This document shows, one piece after another, positions 1-5,908 of a stretch of 5,908 bases of DNA. The notes beneath the pieces were generated by a model. It was given only the letters and a program-made list of their open reading frames with translations, had not been told where the DNA came from and ran no database searches. The stretch covers positions 466,623 through 472,530 of the forward strand of contig JADLKH010000005.1 in assembly GCA_015657435.1 (NCBI GenBank), given 5' to 3'. Each line of letters starts with the position of its first letter. Positions within the stretch are counted from its first letter, which is position 1. The translations under genes were made by a program, and so were the position numbers. The DNA comes from Synergistales bacterium. GTDB lineage: Bacteria > Synergistota > Synergistia > Synergistales > 79-D21.

Positions 1-1182
1 CTGACGCTCCATGCCCGCTCAGTAGGAGGGGGGTCAATTGAAATCGCCTCTATCGACGGCCACCCCGTCATGATGAAAGGAGACCGGCACGAACTTCTTG
101 TGGAAGTCGGACCTGACGATCCCGCGGAGAGGCTACTCGCTCTGCTCCGAAGCTGGGATCCAGAGGTTCGTCATACTGCAGACGGTTCCCGCTGCCTTTT
201 TCATGCCTCCTCCTGCAGTGAACCGGATGAAGGACTTCTTGAAACCCTCCGGAGCTACATCGACGGTGCACATATCCGGATCTCGAAACCCGTTATGGCT
301 CCCCTGAAGGGAGAAGAACTCTTCGAGGACACCGCCTCCCTTCTCGAGTTGGCTGAAATAAAGGGATGGTCGCTTGGTCAAGCGGCTTTGGCCTATGAAG
401 AAGCCTTGCTTGGGGCACCCGTTGAGGAACTCACGAGAGAAATGGAACTCCGCCTCGACGTCATGCTCGAGGCGGTCGAGAAAGGACTTTCCCTTACTGG
501 AGGGATGAAACTCCTGCGCCCGATGGCCGGCTCGCTTCTGAAGGCCGAATCCGCAGGGACGCTGGTCGTCGGGGGGCCTCACTTCCGGGCCGCCTCACGA
601 GCAATGGCCGCCATGCACGTCAATGGGGCGGGTGGCGTAGTCTGTGCAGCACCGACCGGCGGTTCGGCAGGAGTCATCCCCGGAGTCCTGTTTACCCTCA
701 TTCGCGATCTCGGGATTTCCCGCAAGAAGGCCGTTCAGGCCCTTTGGGCCGCGGGAGCAATAGGACTGGCCTTGGACAGGAGAAGCACCTTCGCGGCCGA
801 GGTCTGCGGATGCCAAGTCGAAATCGGGGCAGCCGGAGCCATGGGAGCTGCGGCCGTCGTTGAAGCGGCCGGAGGAACGGCACGCCAGGCCTGCGATGCG
901 GCCGCAACGGTTTTTCAAAACACCATGGGGTCCGTCTGCGACCTCGTCCAGGGAATCGTGGAGGTTCCATGCCATAGCCGGAACGCTTCGCTGGCATCCA
1001 TGGCCTTTCTCTGCGCCGATCTGGCCCTGGGAGGATACGCGAGCCCCGTTCCGCTCGATGAAACCATCGACGCTGTGGACAGCGTCGGCCGAATGCTGCC
1101 GGAGGAATTGCGCTGCACAGCAAGAGGAGGATTAGCCCTCTGCCCTTCTGCAAGGGTGATGCCACGCCTGGATCGCCTCTAG
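1..1182 (+). CDS. sdaA: L-serine ammonia-lyase (serine dehydratase), single-chain beta-alpha form, 5' partial
   Basis: Iron-sulfur-dependent enzyme that converts L-serine to pyruvate and ammonia in the cytoplasm. The frame is open from base 1, so the gene starts upstream of the window; the ATG at 70 is internal. 393 residues are visible. Residues 5-23 match the end of the beta domain (RSVGGGSIEI, then IDG). Residues about 30-97 look like a degenerate ACT-type segment ending in a KPV motif. The alpha domain follows, with APTGGSAGVIPG, GCQVEIG, VCDLVQG and VEVPC. The three expected [4Fe-4S] ligands are the cysteines encoded at 811, 937 and 970. Their spacing (42 and 11 residues) equals that of Legionella Cys343, Cys385 and Cys396 as I recall them. 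Oddities are an extra Cys just before the first ligand (CGC) and CDL where the family usually has CDP. The family is clear; substrate preference is inferred. The gene ends at TAG just before a convergent hairpin. Confidence 0.9.
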   Translation: MTLHARSVGGGSIEIASIDGHPVMMKGDRHELLVEVGPDDPAERLLALLRSWDPEVRHTADGSRCLFHASSCSEPDEGLLETLRSYIDGAHIRISKPVMAPLKGEELFEDTASLLELAEIKGWSLGQAALAYEEALLGAPVEELTREMELRLDVMLEAVEKGLSLTGGMKLLRPMAGSLLKAESAGTLVVGGPHFRAASRAMAAMHVNGAGGVVCAAPTGGSAGVIPGVLFTLIRDLGISRKKAVQALWAAGAIGLALDRRSTFAAEVCGCQVEIGAAGAMGAAAVVEAAGGTARQACDAAATVFQNTMGSVCDLVQGIVEVPCHSRNASLASMAFLCADLALGGYASPVPLDETIDAVDSVGRMLPEELRCTARGGLALCPSARVMPRLDRL

Positions 1183-1199
1183 CTTTTTCGGCTTTGCAA

Positions 1200-1245
1200 A
1201 AGAGTGGAAGGGTGCCGGAACGATTCCCGGCACCCTTCCACTCTT
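1200..1245. terminator. Perfect 19-bp hairpin between convergent genes, probable bidirectional terminator
   Basis: The arms at 1200-1218 and 1227-1245 are exactly complementary over 19 bp, GC-rich near the loop, with an 8-nt loop. The hairpin lies 17 nt after the serine ammonia-lyase stop and 53 nt after the stop of the leftward regulator gene. The U-tract is weak: on the leftward transcript the stem runs into TTTT then GC, and on the rightward transcript it is followed by CGAAAA. Position and stem strength support termination in both directions, but the efficiency is uncertain. Confidence 0.8.
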
Positions 1246-1298
1246 CGAAAATCAGGAACTACGCCTTCCCTGAACCCTTGCAGCCTTGGCTTTCTCTC

Positions 1299-1988
1299 CT
1301 ACCGCCCGACCGGCTGGGTCGCCAGGCCAAAGTAATACTTCCGGATAAACCTCTCCTGGACGGAAAAAGACCAGTGCACATCCCGGATATAATCGGCCGC
1401 TCCGTTGAAGTCGCCTCTCCTCAGGTTGTCGATCAGCTGGTCGTGCTCTCCCGTGGAAACCATTTCCCACTCCTTGAGAAATCCTTTTGTCCTAGGAAAC
1501 TCGTACAGCCTTTCCTTGAGGATCCTGACCGTCCTCAGCAGATCAGTGTTCTCCGAAAGATCCAGGTAGGCGTTATGAAAATCAAGGTTTTTTGAGTAAA
1601 AAAGATTAAAATCGTTTCTATCCAGGGCGGTTTTCATGTCTTCGTTGAGGTTCTCCATGCGATCGATATCCTTCTTGTGAAATTTGACCGCCACTTCGAC
1701 AAAGACGGCACCTTCAAGCCCGCCGAGAATCTGGTAAATGTTCCTGATTTTTTCCAGGGTCAGGACGTTGACCTTGACCCCACGCCGCGGATAAATGGTG
1801 ACAAAACCTTCGGCCTCGAGCTGAAACAGGGCATCCCGCAAGGGGGTCTTGCTGATTCCCATTTCCGCGCTGATTGCGTTAAGGTTGAGAAAAGCCCCGT
1901 GTTCAAGCTTTCCCTCATTGAGTTGGATCTTGAGATATTCGTAGACCTGTTCTCTAAGCGATTTTAAATTGAAGAAACCATCTTCCAC
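1299..1988 (-). CDS. GntR-family transcription regulator with FCD effector domain
   Basis: 229-residue DNA-binding regulator. Residues about 8-75 form the GntR winged helix-turn-helix, with the typical recognition stretch ISKTPLRDALFQLEAEGFV followed by the wing PRRG. Residues about 80-220 are a helical FCD ligand-binding domain. Three expected metal-binding histidines are visible: H138 (in DFHNAYLDLSEN), H182 (in GEHDQLI) and H205 (in DVHW). The acidic ligand usually four residues before the first His is Asn134, and the Arg-rich helix that normally precedes LE is QILGGLE (86-92). The start is GTG, chosen because AAGGGGGAGA sits 7 nt upstream. It begins 17 nt after the mutS2 stop, so it is probably the last gene of that operon. 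Its ligand and targets cannot be read from the sequence. FCD regulators often respond to organic acids or amino acids, and control of the facing serine ammonia-lyase gene is only a guess. Confidence 0.9.
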   Translation of the reverse strand: MEDGFFNLKSLREQVYEYLKIQLNEGKLEHGAFLNLNAISAEMGISKTPLRDALFQLEAEGFVTIYPRRGVKVNVLTLEKIRNIYQILGGLEGAVFVEVAVKFHKKDIDRMENLNEDMKTALDRNDFNLFYSKNLDFHNAYLDLSENTDLLRTVRILKERLYEFPRTKGFLKEWEMVSTGEHDQLIDNLRRGDFNGAADYIRDVHWSFSVQERFIRKYYFGLATQPVGR

Positions 1989-1995
1989 GGGTCAA

Positions 1996-2005
1996 TCTCC
2001 CCCTT
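1996..2005 (-). promoter_or_regulatory. Ribosome binding site of the GntR-type regulator
   Basis: AAGGGGGAGA on the minus strand, 7 nt before the GTG at 1988. It lies entirely in the 17-nt gap after the mutS2 stop and decides the GTG start. Confidence 0.7.
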
Positions 2006-4363
2006 TTACCTTGCGAACGTGACAATCGTAACACCATAACCACCTTCTCCGTGATCTCCCAGGCGGTATTCCCTGACATAAGGAAGAGATTTCAGCAATT
2101 CCTGAACGACTTTCCGAAGCGTTCCGGTTCCCCTTCCGTGTATGACGCTGACCTGGTCGTAACCGGCCCTGTAGGCCTGGTCAAGGTATCTTTCCACGTC
2201 CGGCAAGGCTTCATCCACGGTCATTCCTCTGACCATGATCGAGCTTGGAATACCCGTCGGCCGGGTGGTCTTCACAGAAATGGCCGGCTGGGCTCCTGGA
2301 ACCGCTTCTCCTGTAATTCTCAATCGGTTCAGGGGAACATCCAATCGGAAGGATCCGGCGACGATGGTCGCTTTTTCCCCGGAAACTCCCTCAACAACCC
2401 CTTTCACCGCTGAACCGACCATCTGAACGGTGTCTCCGGCTTTCAGGGAGATTCCTTCCGCCTTCACCGAATGCCTTTCGATCCTTTTTTCCTCCCGCCG
2501 TTCCGCTTCACGCCGGATCTGTTCGAGCTTCGGGCGCTCAGCGCTGATTTTTCTGTGGGCCGCTGAAACCGTCCTCGACATTTCGAGACTCTTCAGGAGT
2601 TCTCGGGCGGCCTGTTGAGCTTCCCTGACAATCTTTTCCGCCCTCCTGTCCGCCTCCGTCAGAAGCTCTTCTCTCTGAGCCTCCAGACGGGCCTGACGGT
2701 TTTCCAGGGAAAGCCGGGTTTCCGCCAGCGAGGCTCTTTCCTCGGTCAACTCGTGGGCCGCCCTTTCGAGAGAAGACCGTTTTTCCTGAAGCCGTCCGAT
2801 CAACTCCTCGATCGAGACGTCTTCTCCTCGAAGGCTAGCTTTGGCACGGGCGATGATGGGCCCGGGCATTCCAAGTCTCTCGGCGACAAGAAGCGCGTTG
2901 CTCTTCCCTGGCACGCCCATCAGAAGGGAAAAGGTCGGCTTCAGGGAAATCGCGTCGAATTCCATGCTGGCCGTTTCAACGCCAGGGGAAGTGAGGGCAA
3001 AGCTCTTGATGGGATTGTGGTGGGTCGTCGCGAGAACAAGGGAGGCTCTTTCCCTGAAGGCTTCCAGCAGAGCAATGCCCAGAGCCGCGCCTTCCTGTGG
3101 ATCCGTCCCCGACCCCAATTCGTCGAGAAGGACCAGAGTACCCGATCCGGCTTCCTTCAGAATCGAAACGATGTTGTTCACATGGGCGCTGAAGGTTGAA
3201 AGGTTTTGCTCTATGCTCTGTTCGTCCCCAACATCCACGTAGACGGAATCAATCTCGCCGACCATCGAGCCTTCTCCGGCAGGAACGGGAAGCCCCAACC
3301 AGGCCAGAACGACCGCAACACCGGCCGTTTTCAGCGCCACGGTCTTTCCCCCTGTGTTGGGTCCCGTGATGACCAGGATCTTGAACTCGGCCCCGCAGGC
3401 GATTTCGATCGGGACGGCTTTCTCTCCGAGCAGCGGGTGAACGAGCCGGCAAAAACGGAAACCAGGAGAAACGGAAAGTTCGGGCAAGTGCCATTTCATC
3501 CTCTCCACCATTTCCGATTCAGCGCAAAGAAGGTCAAGAGAACCCAGCGAAAATTCCGCTTCTAAAATCGCCGTTTCCCTCTCAAGAATCCGTAGGGTGA
3601 TCTTTCGAAGGATCCGCAATTCCTCCTGTCGCTCTTCCTCCTGGGCGACCGTGAGTTTGTTGTTGAGAGCCGCTAGCTTGTAGGGCTCGATGTAAAAAGA
3701 GTTCCCGGAACTGCTGCGATCCGTTACGACCCCCGGATAGGCGGAAACATGCTCGGATCGGACAAGAACGACGAAGCGACCGTTTCTTAGGCTCAGGACA
3801 CGATCCTGCAGCATCGAGGACGTCGCCGGATCGCTGAGAAGAGCCTGTCCGGTCCTTCTGGTGCTCCCCCGCAACGTCTCCAGCCTGGCCCGCAATTCCC
3901 TCAATGCTGAAGAAGCATGGTCGTAGAGCCGGCCATCCTCATCCAACACCTCCAGGGTATCCAATTCTCCGGAGAAATCCTTTATTCGCCTGGCAATCTG
4001 GACCAGTTCCGGGAAGCGTTCCCGAACGCGGTTGATTTCATCCTTGACTTTCACCGCCAGGGCCAGAAGGGTGCGGATTTGAACCAATTCCTCCCCCCTC
4101 AAGAGAGCGCTCGCCTTTGCTTCTTCAAGCAGGGCAATGATTGAAACCGCATGAGAATCCCATGGGAATTCGCCTTCGATCTCCCGATATCGGAGCGTAT
4201 CCCGGAGAAGTCCCTGGCGGGAAGCCAGTTGTTTGGCGTCTTGCGCCGGCAGGAGGCTTGACAGAACATTCATTCCGAGTTCGCTTCTGCAGCGATGACC
4301 GATGACGCCAAGGATTTTCTTGATTTCGAGGGCTTCCAGTGTCACACGGGGAATTGGTTTCAT
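2006..4363 (-). CDS. mutS2: Endonuclease MutS2 (MutS-type ATPase with C-terminal Smr domain)
   Basis: 785 residues, normal length for MutS2, a homodimeric ATPase linked to suppression of recombination and, in Bacillus, to rescue of collided ribosomes. Residues 1-300 are the MutS core/lever part. The ATPase domain has Walker A GPNTGGKT (334-341), the STFSAH signature (389-394), Walker B LLDELGSGTDP (412-422) and TTHH (446-449). Residues about 515-635 are a charged coiled coil, and about 640-685 a small beta-rich KOW-like segment. The Smr domain (about 707-785) has HGRGTG (742-747) and GEGGYG (772-777). The mismatch-recognition domain of true MutS is absent, as expected. Its first Smr motif reads IMVRG (709-713) rather than the usual LDLRG, so the conserved Asp is Met. 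The ATG is supported by AGGTGA 9 nt upstream and overlaps the stop of the preceding frame as ATGA, which indicates translational coupling. Confidence 0.97.
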   Translation of the reverse strand: MKPIPRVTLEALEIKKILGVIGHRCRSELGMNVLSSLLPAQDAKQLASRQGLLRDTLRYREIEGEFPWDSHAVSIIALLEEAKASALLRGEELVQIRTLLALAVKVKDEINRVRERFPELVQIARRIKDFSGELDTLEVLDEDGRLYDHASSALRELRARLETLRGSTRRTGQALLSDPATSSMLQDRVLSLRNGRFVVLVRSEHVSAYPGVVTDRSSSGNSFYIEPYKLAALNNKLTVAQEEERQEELRILRKITLRILERETAILEAEFSLGSLDLLCAESEMVERMKWHLPELSVSPGFRFCRLVHPLLGEKAVPIEIACGAEFKILVITGPNTGGKTVALKTAGVAVVLAWLGLPVPAGEGSMVGEIDSVYVDVGDEQSIEQNLSTFSAHVNNIVSILKEAGSGTLVLLDELGSGTDPQEGAALGIALLEAFRERASLVLATTHHNPIKSFALTSPGVETASMEFDAISLKPTFSLLMGVPGKSNALLVAERLGMPGPIIARAKASLRGEDVSIEELIGRLQEKRSSLERAAHELTEERASLAETRLSLENRQARLEAQREELLTEADRRAEKIVREAQQAARELLKSLEMSRTVSAAHRKISAERPKLEQIRREAERREEKRIERHSVKAEGISLKAGDTVQMVGSAVKGVVEGVSGEKATIVAGSFRLDVPLNRLRITGEAVPGAQPAISVKTTRPTGIPSSIMVRGMTVDEALPDVERYLDQAYRAGYDQVSVIHGRGTGTLRKVVQELLKSLPYVREYRLGDHGEGGYGVTIVTFAR

Positions 4364-4560
4364 GGCTTCTCTTCACCTGATGAGGACGGGGACACCCCTA
4401 AATTAAGGAGTTTCCATTCCGAAAGTTTTTTTGACGTTTCCGGCCAAAGTCTGCCGGTCGATTCCAACAAACGGCTGCCTCTTACCCAGACGGGAGGATC
4501 CGCACCGAAAACAAGAGAGATCGCGCCGTAGAAAAAGAGGATCAGGACAACTGCCTTCAC
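4360..4560 (-). CDS. C-terminal part of a CvpA-family membrane protein, separated by a frame break
   Basis: 66 codons from a GTG that overlaps the stop of the upstream cvpA frame (GTGA). Residues 2-20 are a hydrophobic helix (VVLILFFYGAISLVFGA), followed by a polar tail. In CvpA proteins this last transmembrane helix directly follows the LDR-x-x-G motif, which ends the upstream frame. Joined without a gap the two give DRVMGAAAG then AVKAVVLIL, matching the family pattern. The GTG has no convincing ribosome site, so independent translation would need reinitiation. The stop overlaps the mutS2 start as ATGA, suggesting the frame is a real gene end and not a chance ORF. It could be the second half of a frameshifted gene, a sequencing error, or a coupled split gene. 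I favour a one-base loss in the GGG run at 4563-4565 (CCC on the plus strand). Confidence 0.6.
   Translation of the reverse strand: MKAVVLILFFYGAISLVFGADPPVWVRGSRLLESTGRLWPETSKKLSEWKLLNLGVSPSSSGEEKP
4373..4378 (-). promoter_or_regulatory. Ribosome binding site of mutS2
   Basis: AGGTGA on the minus strand, 9 nt before the mutS2 ATG at 4363. It lies inside the 3' end of the preceding CvpA C-terminal frame, fitting coupled translation across the ATGA overlap. Confidence 0.7.
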
Positions 4561-4901
4561 TGCCCAGCGGCAGCCCCCATGACCCTGTCAAGGCCGCCCA
4601 GATTGACGTCCTTGAGTCCTTTCCGGGCAACACGGCAAGCCACTGCGGCTACCGTGTTGCTAAGCGCGAAGAGGAGAAAGCCGCAGATAACCGAAAGCAC
4701 CCCTTCCGTCACGGAAGGGGCCCAAGGTTGTGCCAGGACCCATTCCGCCGTCGGAGGTCCCCCTTTGAAAGCAAGGAAAAGACCGACGATCATCCCGGCA
4801 AACGAAAAGATCTCTCCGGAAAAACCGACCCAGAACCCTCTCGCTATCCAATAGAAGGTCAATGCCCCCAGGACAACGTCAATCCCCGAGTAATTTCCCA
4901 T
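4557..4901 (-). CDS. cvpA: CvpA-family (colicin V production type) membrane protein, N-terminal part, frame-broken
   Basis: 114 residues with three predicted membrane helices (about 6-25, 28-46 and 64-89), then a basic loop and the family motif LDRVMG (104-109). CvpA proteins are inner-membrane proteins of about 160-180 residues with four helices. They affect envelope integrity and, in some bacteria, colicin V export; the molecular role is unclear. The frame stops at TGA five residues past LDRVMG, and the missing fourth helix is found in the next frame immediately downstream. Together they give about 180 residues, the normal length. The ATG at 4901 is chosen because the first helix follows it and a weak GAAGGG lies 7 nt upstream. 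It overlaps the end of the zapA-like gene by 23 nt. The zapA-cvpA-mutS2 neighbourhood matches Firmicutes and supports the identification. Confidence 0.75.
   Translation of the reverse strand: MGNYSGIDVVLGALTFYWIARGFWVGFSGEIFSFAGMIVGLFLAFKGGPPTAEWVLAQPWAPSVTEGVLSVICGFLLFALSNTVAAVACRVARKGLKDVNLGGLDRVMGAAAGQ
4700..4720. repeat. 21-bp palindrome with 10-bp perfect arms inside cvpA
   Basis: The arms 4700-4709 and 4711-4720 (CCCCTTCCGT and its exact complement) flank a single central base. In the mRNA this could fold as a 9-bp GC-rich stem with a 3-nt loop. It lies within the coding sequence for residues about 61-67 of the CvpA N-terminal frame. No function is evident, and it may be coincidental. 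Confidence 0.55.
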
Positions 4902-5376
4902 CGTTTTTCCCTTCGAGTCCGCCCAGACGCTCAAGTCCAAGCACGGCTTCATCCACAACATGGGCCAGTCTAAGTGCCAACAGGACAAGACGTTCTTCCT
5001 GGCTTGTTCCGGGGTCTTCCTCAAAGGCAAGCGAATCGAGAAGCGACTCCAGTTTCCGGACTTGGGAATCACCCAGCGTCGTCCTTACCGGATAGGTTCG
5101 CTTCCCGATACGCACTTTTACCTGCCTTGGGATTTCGCTCATTGGCTTAGGGAGCGCATACGGATTAACCGGCCCGATCCTGCCCTTCGTCCCAAGCACT
5201 GCCCTAAGCCGTGCAAGAAGGGCACCCAGTTTCTGCTCCATTCCGGCTTTTTCTTCCGCTCGCGATCTGCGTTCGATTTCGAGATCCGCACGCAGGGATT
5301 GATTTTCGTCGGCAAGTCGGCGTATCCGCTCTTCAACGGACTGGACAAGAGTATCGATCTGTTCCAGAATTTCCAC
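4879..5376 (-). CDS. zapA: Coiled-coil protein with C-terminal ZapA-like cell-division domain
   Basis: 165 residues. Residues 2-60 are a long charged helix with heptad character (many Glu, Arg and Leu), a probable coiled coil. A short linker rich in Gly, Pro and Asn follows (61-80). Residues about 84-150 resemble ZapA: VKVRIGKRTYPVRT (86-99) matches the ZapA beta-strand motif, followed by two helices including ERLVLLALRLAHVVDE (128-143). ZapA binds FtsZ and bundles protofilaments at midcell. The start is GTG with AGGAGG 7 nt upstream. The alternative ATG at residue 79 would give a normal-sized ZapA of 87 residues but has no ribosome site, so the longer form is preferred. The coiled coil in front of the ZapA domain is unusual, since ZapA normally has its coiled coil after the globular domain. 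It starts 29 nt after the pheT stop and overlaps cvpA by 23 nt. The division role is inferred from the motif and gene order. Confidence 0.75.
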   Translation of the reverse strand: MEILEQIDTLVQSVEERIRRLADENQSLRADLEIERRSRAEEKAGMEQKLGALLARLRAVLGTKGRIGPVNPYALPKPMSEIPRQVKVRIGKRTYPVRTTLGDSQVRKLESLLDSLAFEEDPGTSQEERLVLLALRLAHVVDEAVLGLERLGGLEGKNDGKLLGD

Positions 5377-5383
5377 GCTGCTG

Positions 5384-5389
5384 CCTCCT
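5384..5389 (-). promoter_or_regulatory. Ribosome binding site deciding the GTG start of the zapA-like gene
   Basis: A perfect AGGAGG on the minus strand, 7 nt before the GTG at 5376, located in the 29-nt gap after the pheT stop. It fixes the start upstream of the coiled coil and not at the internal ATG. Confidence 0.8.
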
Positions 5390-5405
5390 CTTCCCGGACG
5401 TCTCC

Positions 5406-5908
5406 CTATCTCAGAACGAAACCCTTTTCCTCCATGTTTTTCCTCAATGCGTCGTGAATCTCGTCGACTTCCTCGTCCCTTAAGGTTCTGGATGGATCTC
5501 CATAGGCCAGTGAAAAAGCAAGGCTTCGGGTTCCCTCCGGGATTCCCTTCCCCTGGTAGACATCGAAAAGAACCAGCCCCCGCAAAAGGCCTCCTCCGAG
5601 AAGACGGATCTCTTCCTCCACAGAAGCGACGGTCCTGCACATAGGGGCAATCAGGGAAATATCCCGGTAAACGGCAGGAAAACGAACAACCTGGCCAAAA
5701 CGGAATCCCCTGTCGGGCAACAGGGTTTCGATGTCCACCTCGAAAGCGAAGACAGGACCAGGAATTTCCAGTTCCCTCAGGATGCCCGGCTTTAGGCTCA
5801 TCAGGTACCCGGAGGGCCGCCCGTCAAGCGTCACGCCGGCCGTCTGGCCCGCATGGCCAAAGGGTTCACGCCCTGCAGAAAAACCGGGGAGCAATCCGCG
5901 GCTCCGCA
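5406..5908 (-). CDS. pheT: Phenylalanine--tRNA ligase beta subunit, C-terminal part, 5' partial
   Basis: The beta chain of the alpha2-beta2 enzyme that charges tRNA(Phe) in the cytoplasm. The frame is open to the window edge, so only about the last 167 residues are seen, out of roughly 800 in the family. The first part (LLPGFSAG, GYLMSLKPGILRELEI, VFAFEVDIETLL) matches the end of the catalytic-like core of PheT. Next comes RFPAVYRDISLIAP, which begins the C-terminal FDX-ACB (anticodon-binding) domain. That domain continues with LFDVYQGKGIPEGTRSLAF and RTLRDEEVDEIHDAL and ends at GFVLR. All are strongly conserved PheT landmarks, and the C-terminus is of normal length. pheS is expected immediately upstream outside the window. 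It is the first gene visible in the leftward operon, so the promoter lies outside. Confidence 0.96.
   Translation of the reverse strand, partial: RSRGLLPGFSAGREPFGHAGQTAGVTLDGRPSGYLMSLKPGILRELEIPGPVFAFEVDIETLLPDRGFRFGQVVRFPAVYRDISLIAPMCRTVASVEEEIRLLGGGLLRGLVLFDVYQGKGIPEGTRSLAFSLAYGDPSRTLRDEEVDEIHDALRKNMEEKGFVLR

Noticed and set aside
698..1165. Leftward 155-codon open frame opposite the serine ammonia-lyase gene
   Set aside because: Arg/Pro-rich translation with no motif, fully antisense to a well-conserved protein; a GC-rich shadow frame.
2615..3199. Rightward 194-codon open frame opposite mutS2
   Set aside because: Antisense to the conserved MutS2 ATPase and coiled-coil region; no recognisable domain or convincing ribosome site.
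4552..4575. Programmed -1 ribosomal frameshift at the cvpA junction
   Set aside because: The codons GCT GGG before the break cannot re-pair well one base back (GGG would meet TGG), and no adjacent downstream stem was seen. An indel or reinitiation is simpler.
5137..5142. Separate short zapA starting at the internal ATG (residue 79 of the longer protein)
   Set aside because: No Shine-Dalgarno sequence precedes this ATG, while the upstream GTG has a perfect AGGAGG 7 nt away in the same frame.
4431..5457. Two rightward open frames (4431-4973 and 4960-5457) opposite cvpA and the zapA-like gene
   Set aside because: Low-complexity, basic and Ser/Pro-rich translations with no family features; explained as shadows of the leftward operon.
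1..5908. CRISPR array, insertion sequence, tRNA, toxin-antitoxin or phage-defence module
   Set aside because: No direct repeat array, transposase, tRNA-like fold or defence-type domain was seen; nearly all the sequence is accounted for by the listed genes.

Overview
The window holds one rightward gene fragment and a leftward operon that converge on a strong hairpin near position 1220. Codon use is GC-rich, Shine-Dalgarno sites are strong, and GTG starts are used. The mix of an iron-sulfur serine ammonia-lyase with a pheT-zapA-cvpA-mutS2 gene order suggests an anaerobic, amino-acid-fermenting bacterium. Synergistota or a Firmicutes-like lineage is my best guess. This is inferred from protein content and gene order only; no 16S or marker search was possible.

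Positions 1-1182 (+) carry most of a single-chain L-serine ammonia-lyase, cut off at its 5' end by the window edge. It contains the end of the beta domain, a degenerate ACT-like segment and a complete alpha domain with the three iron-sulfur cysteines. Positions 1183-1298 are intergenic and hold a perfect 19-bp hairpin between the two converging transcription units.

Positions 1299-5908 (-) form a compact operon. In transcription order it contains the 3' end of pheT (phenylalanyl-tRNA synthetase beta chain), a coiled-coil plus ZapA-like division protein, a CvpA-type membrane protein split into two frames, full-length mutS2, and a GntR/FCD transcription regulator. Spacing is tight: 29 nt, a 23-nt overlap, a GTGA overlap, an ATGA overlap and 17 nt. 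One mRNA with translational coupling is therefore likely. The pheT-zapA-cvpA-mutS2 order resembles the Bacillus subtilis chromosome, but without polX between cvpA and mutS2. It combines translation, division, envelope and DNA/ribosome maintenance genes; the trailing regulator is the accessory-looking member.

I did not find a clearly new multi-gene system. The points most worth a second look are the cvpA reading-frame break, the fused coiled-coil/ZapA architecture, the altered Smr motif of MutS2, and unusual residues in the serine ammonia-lyase and the regulator.
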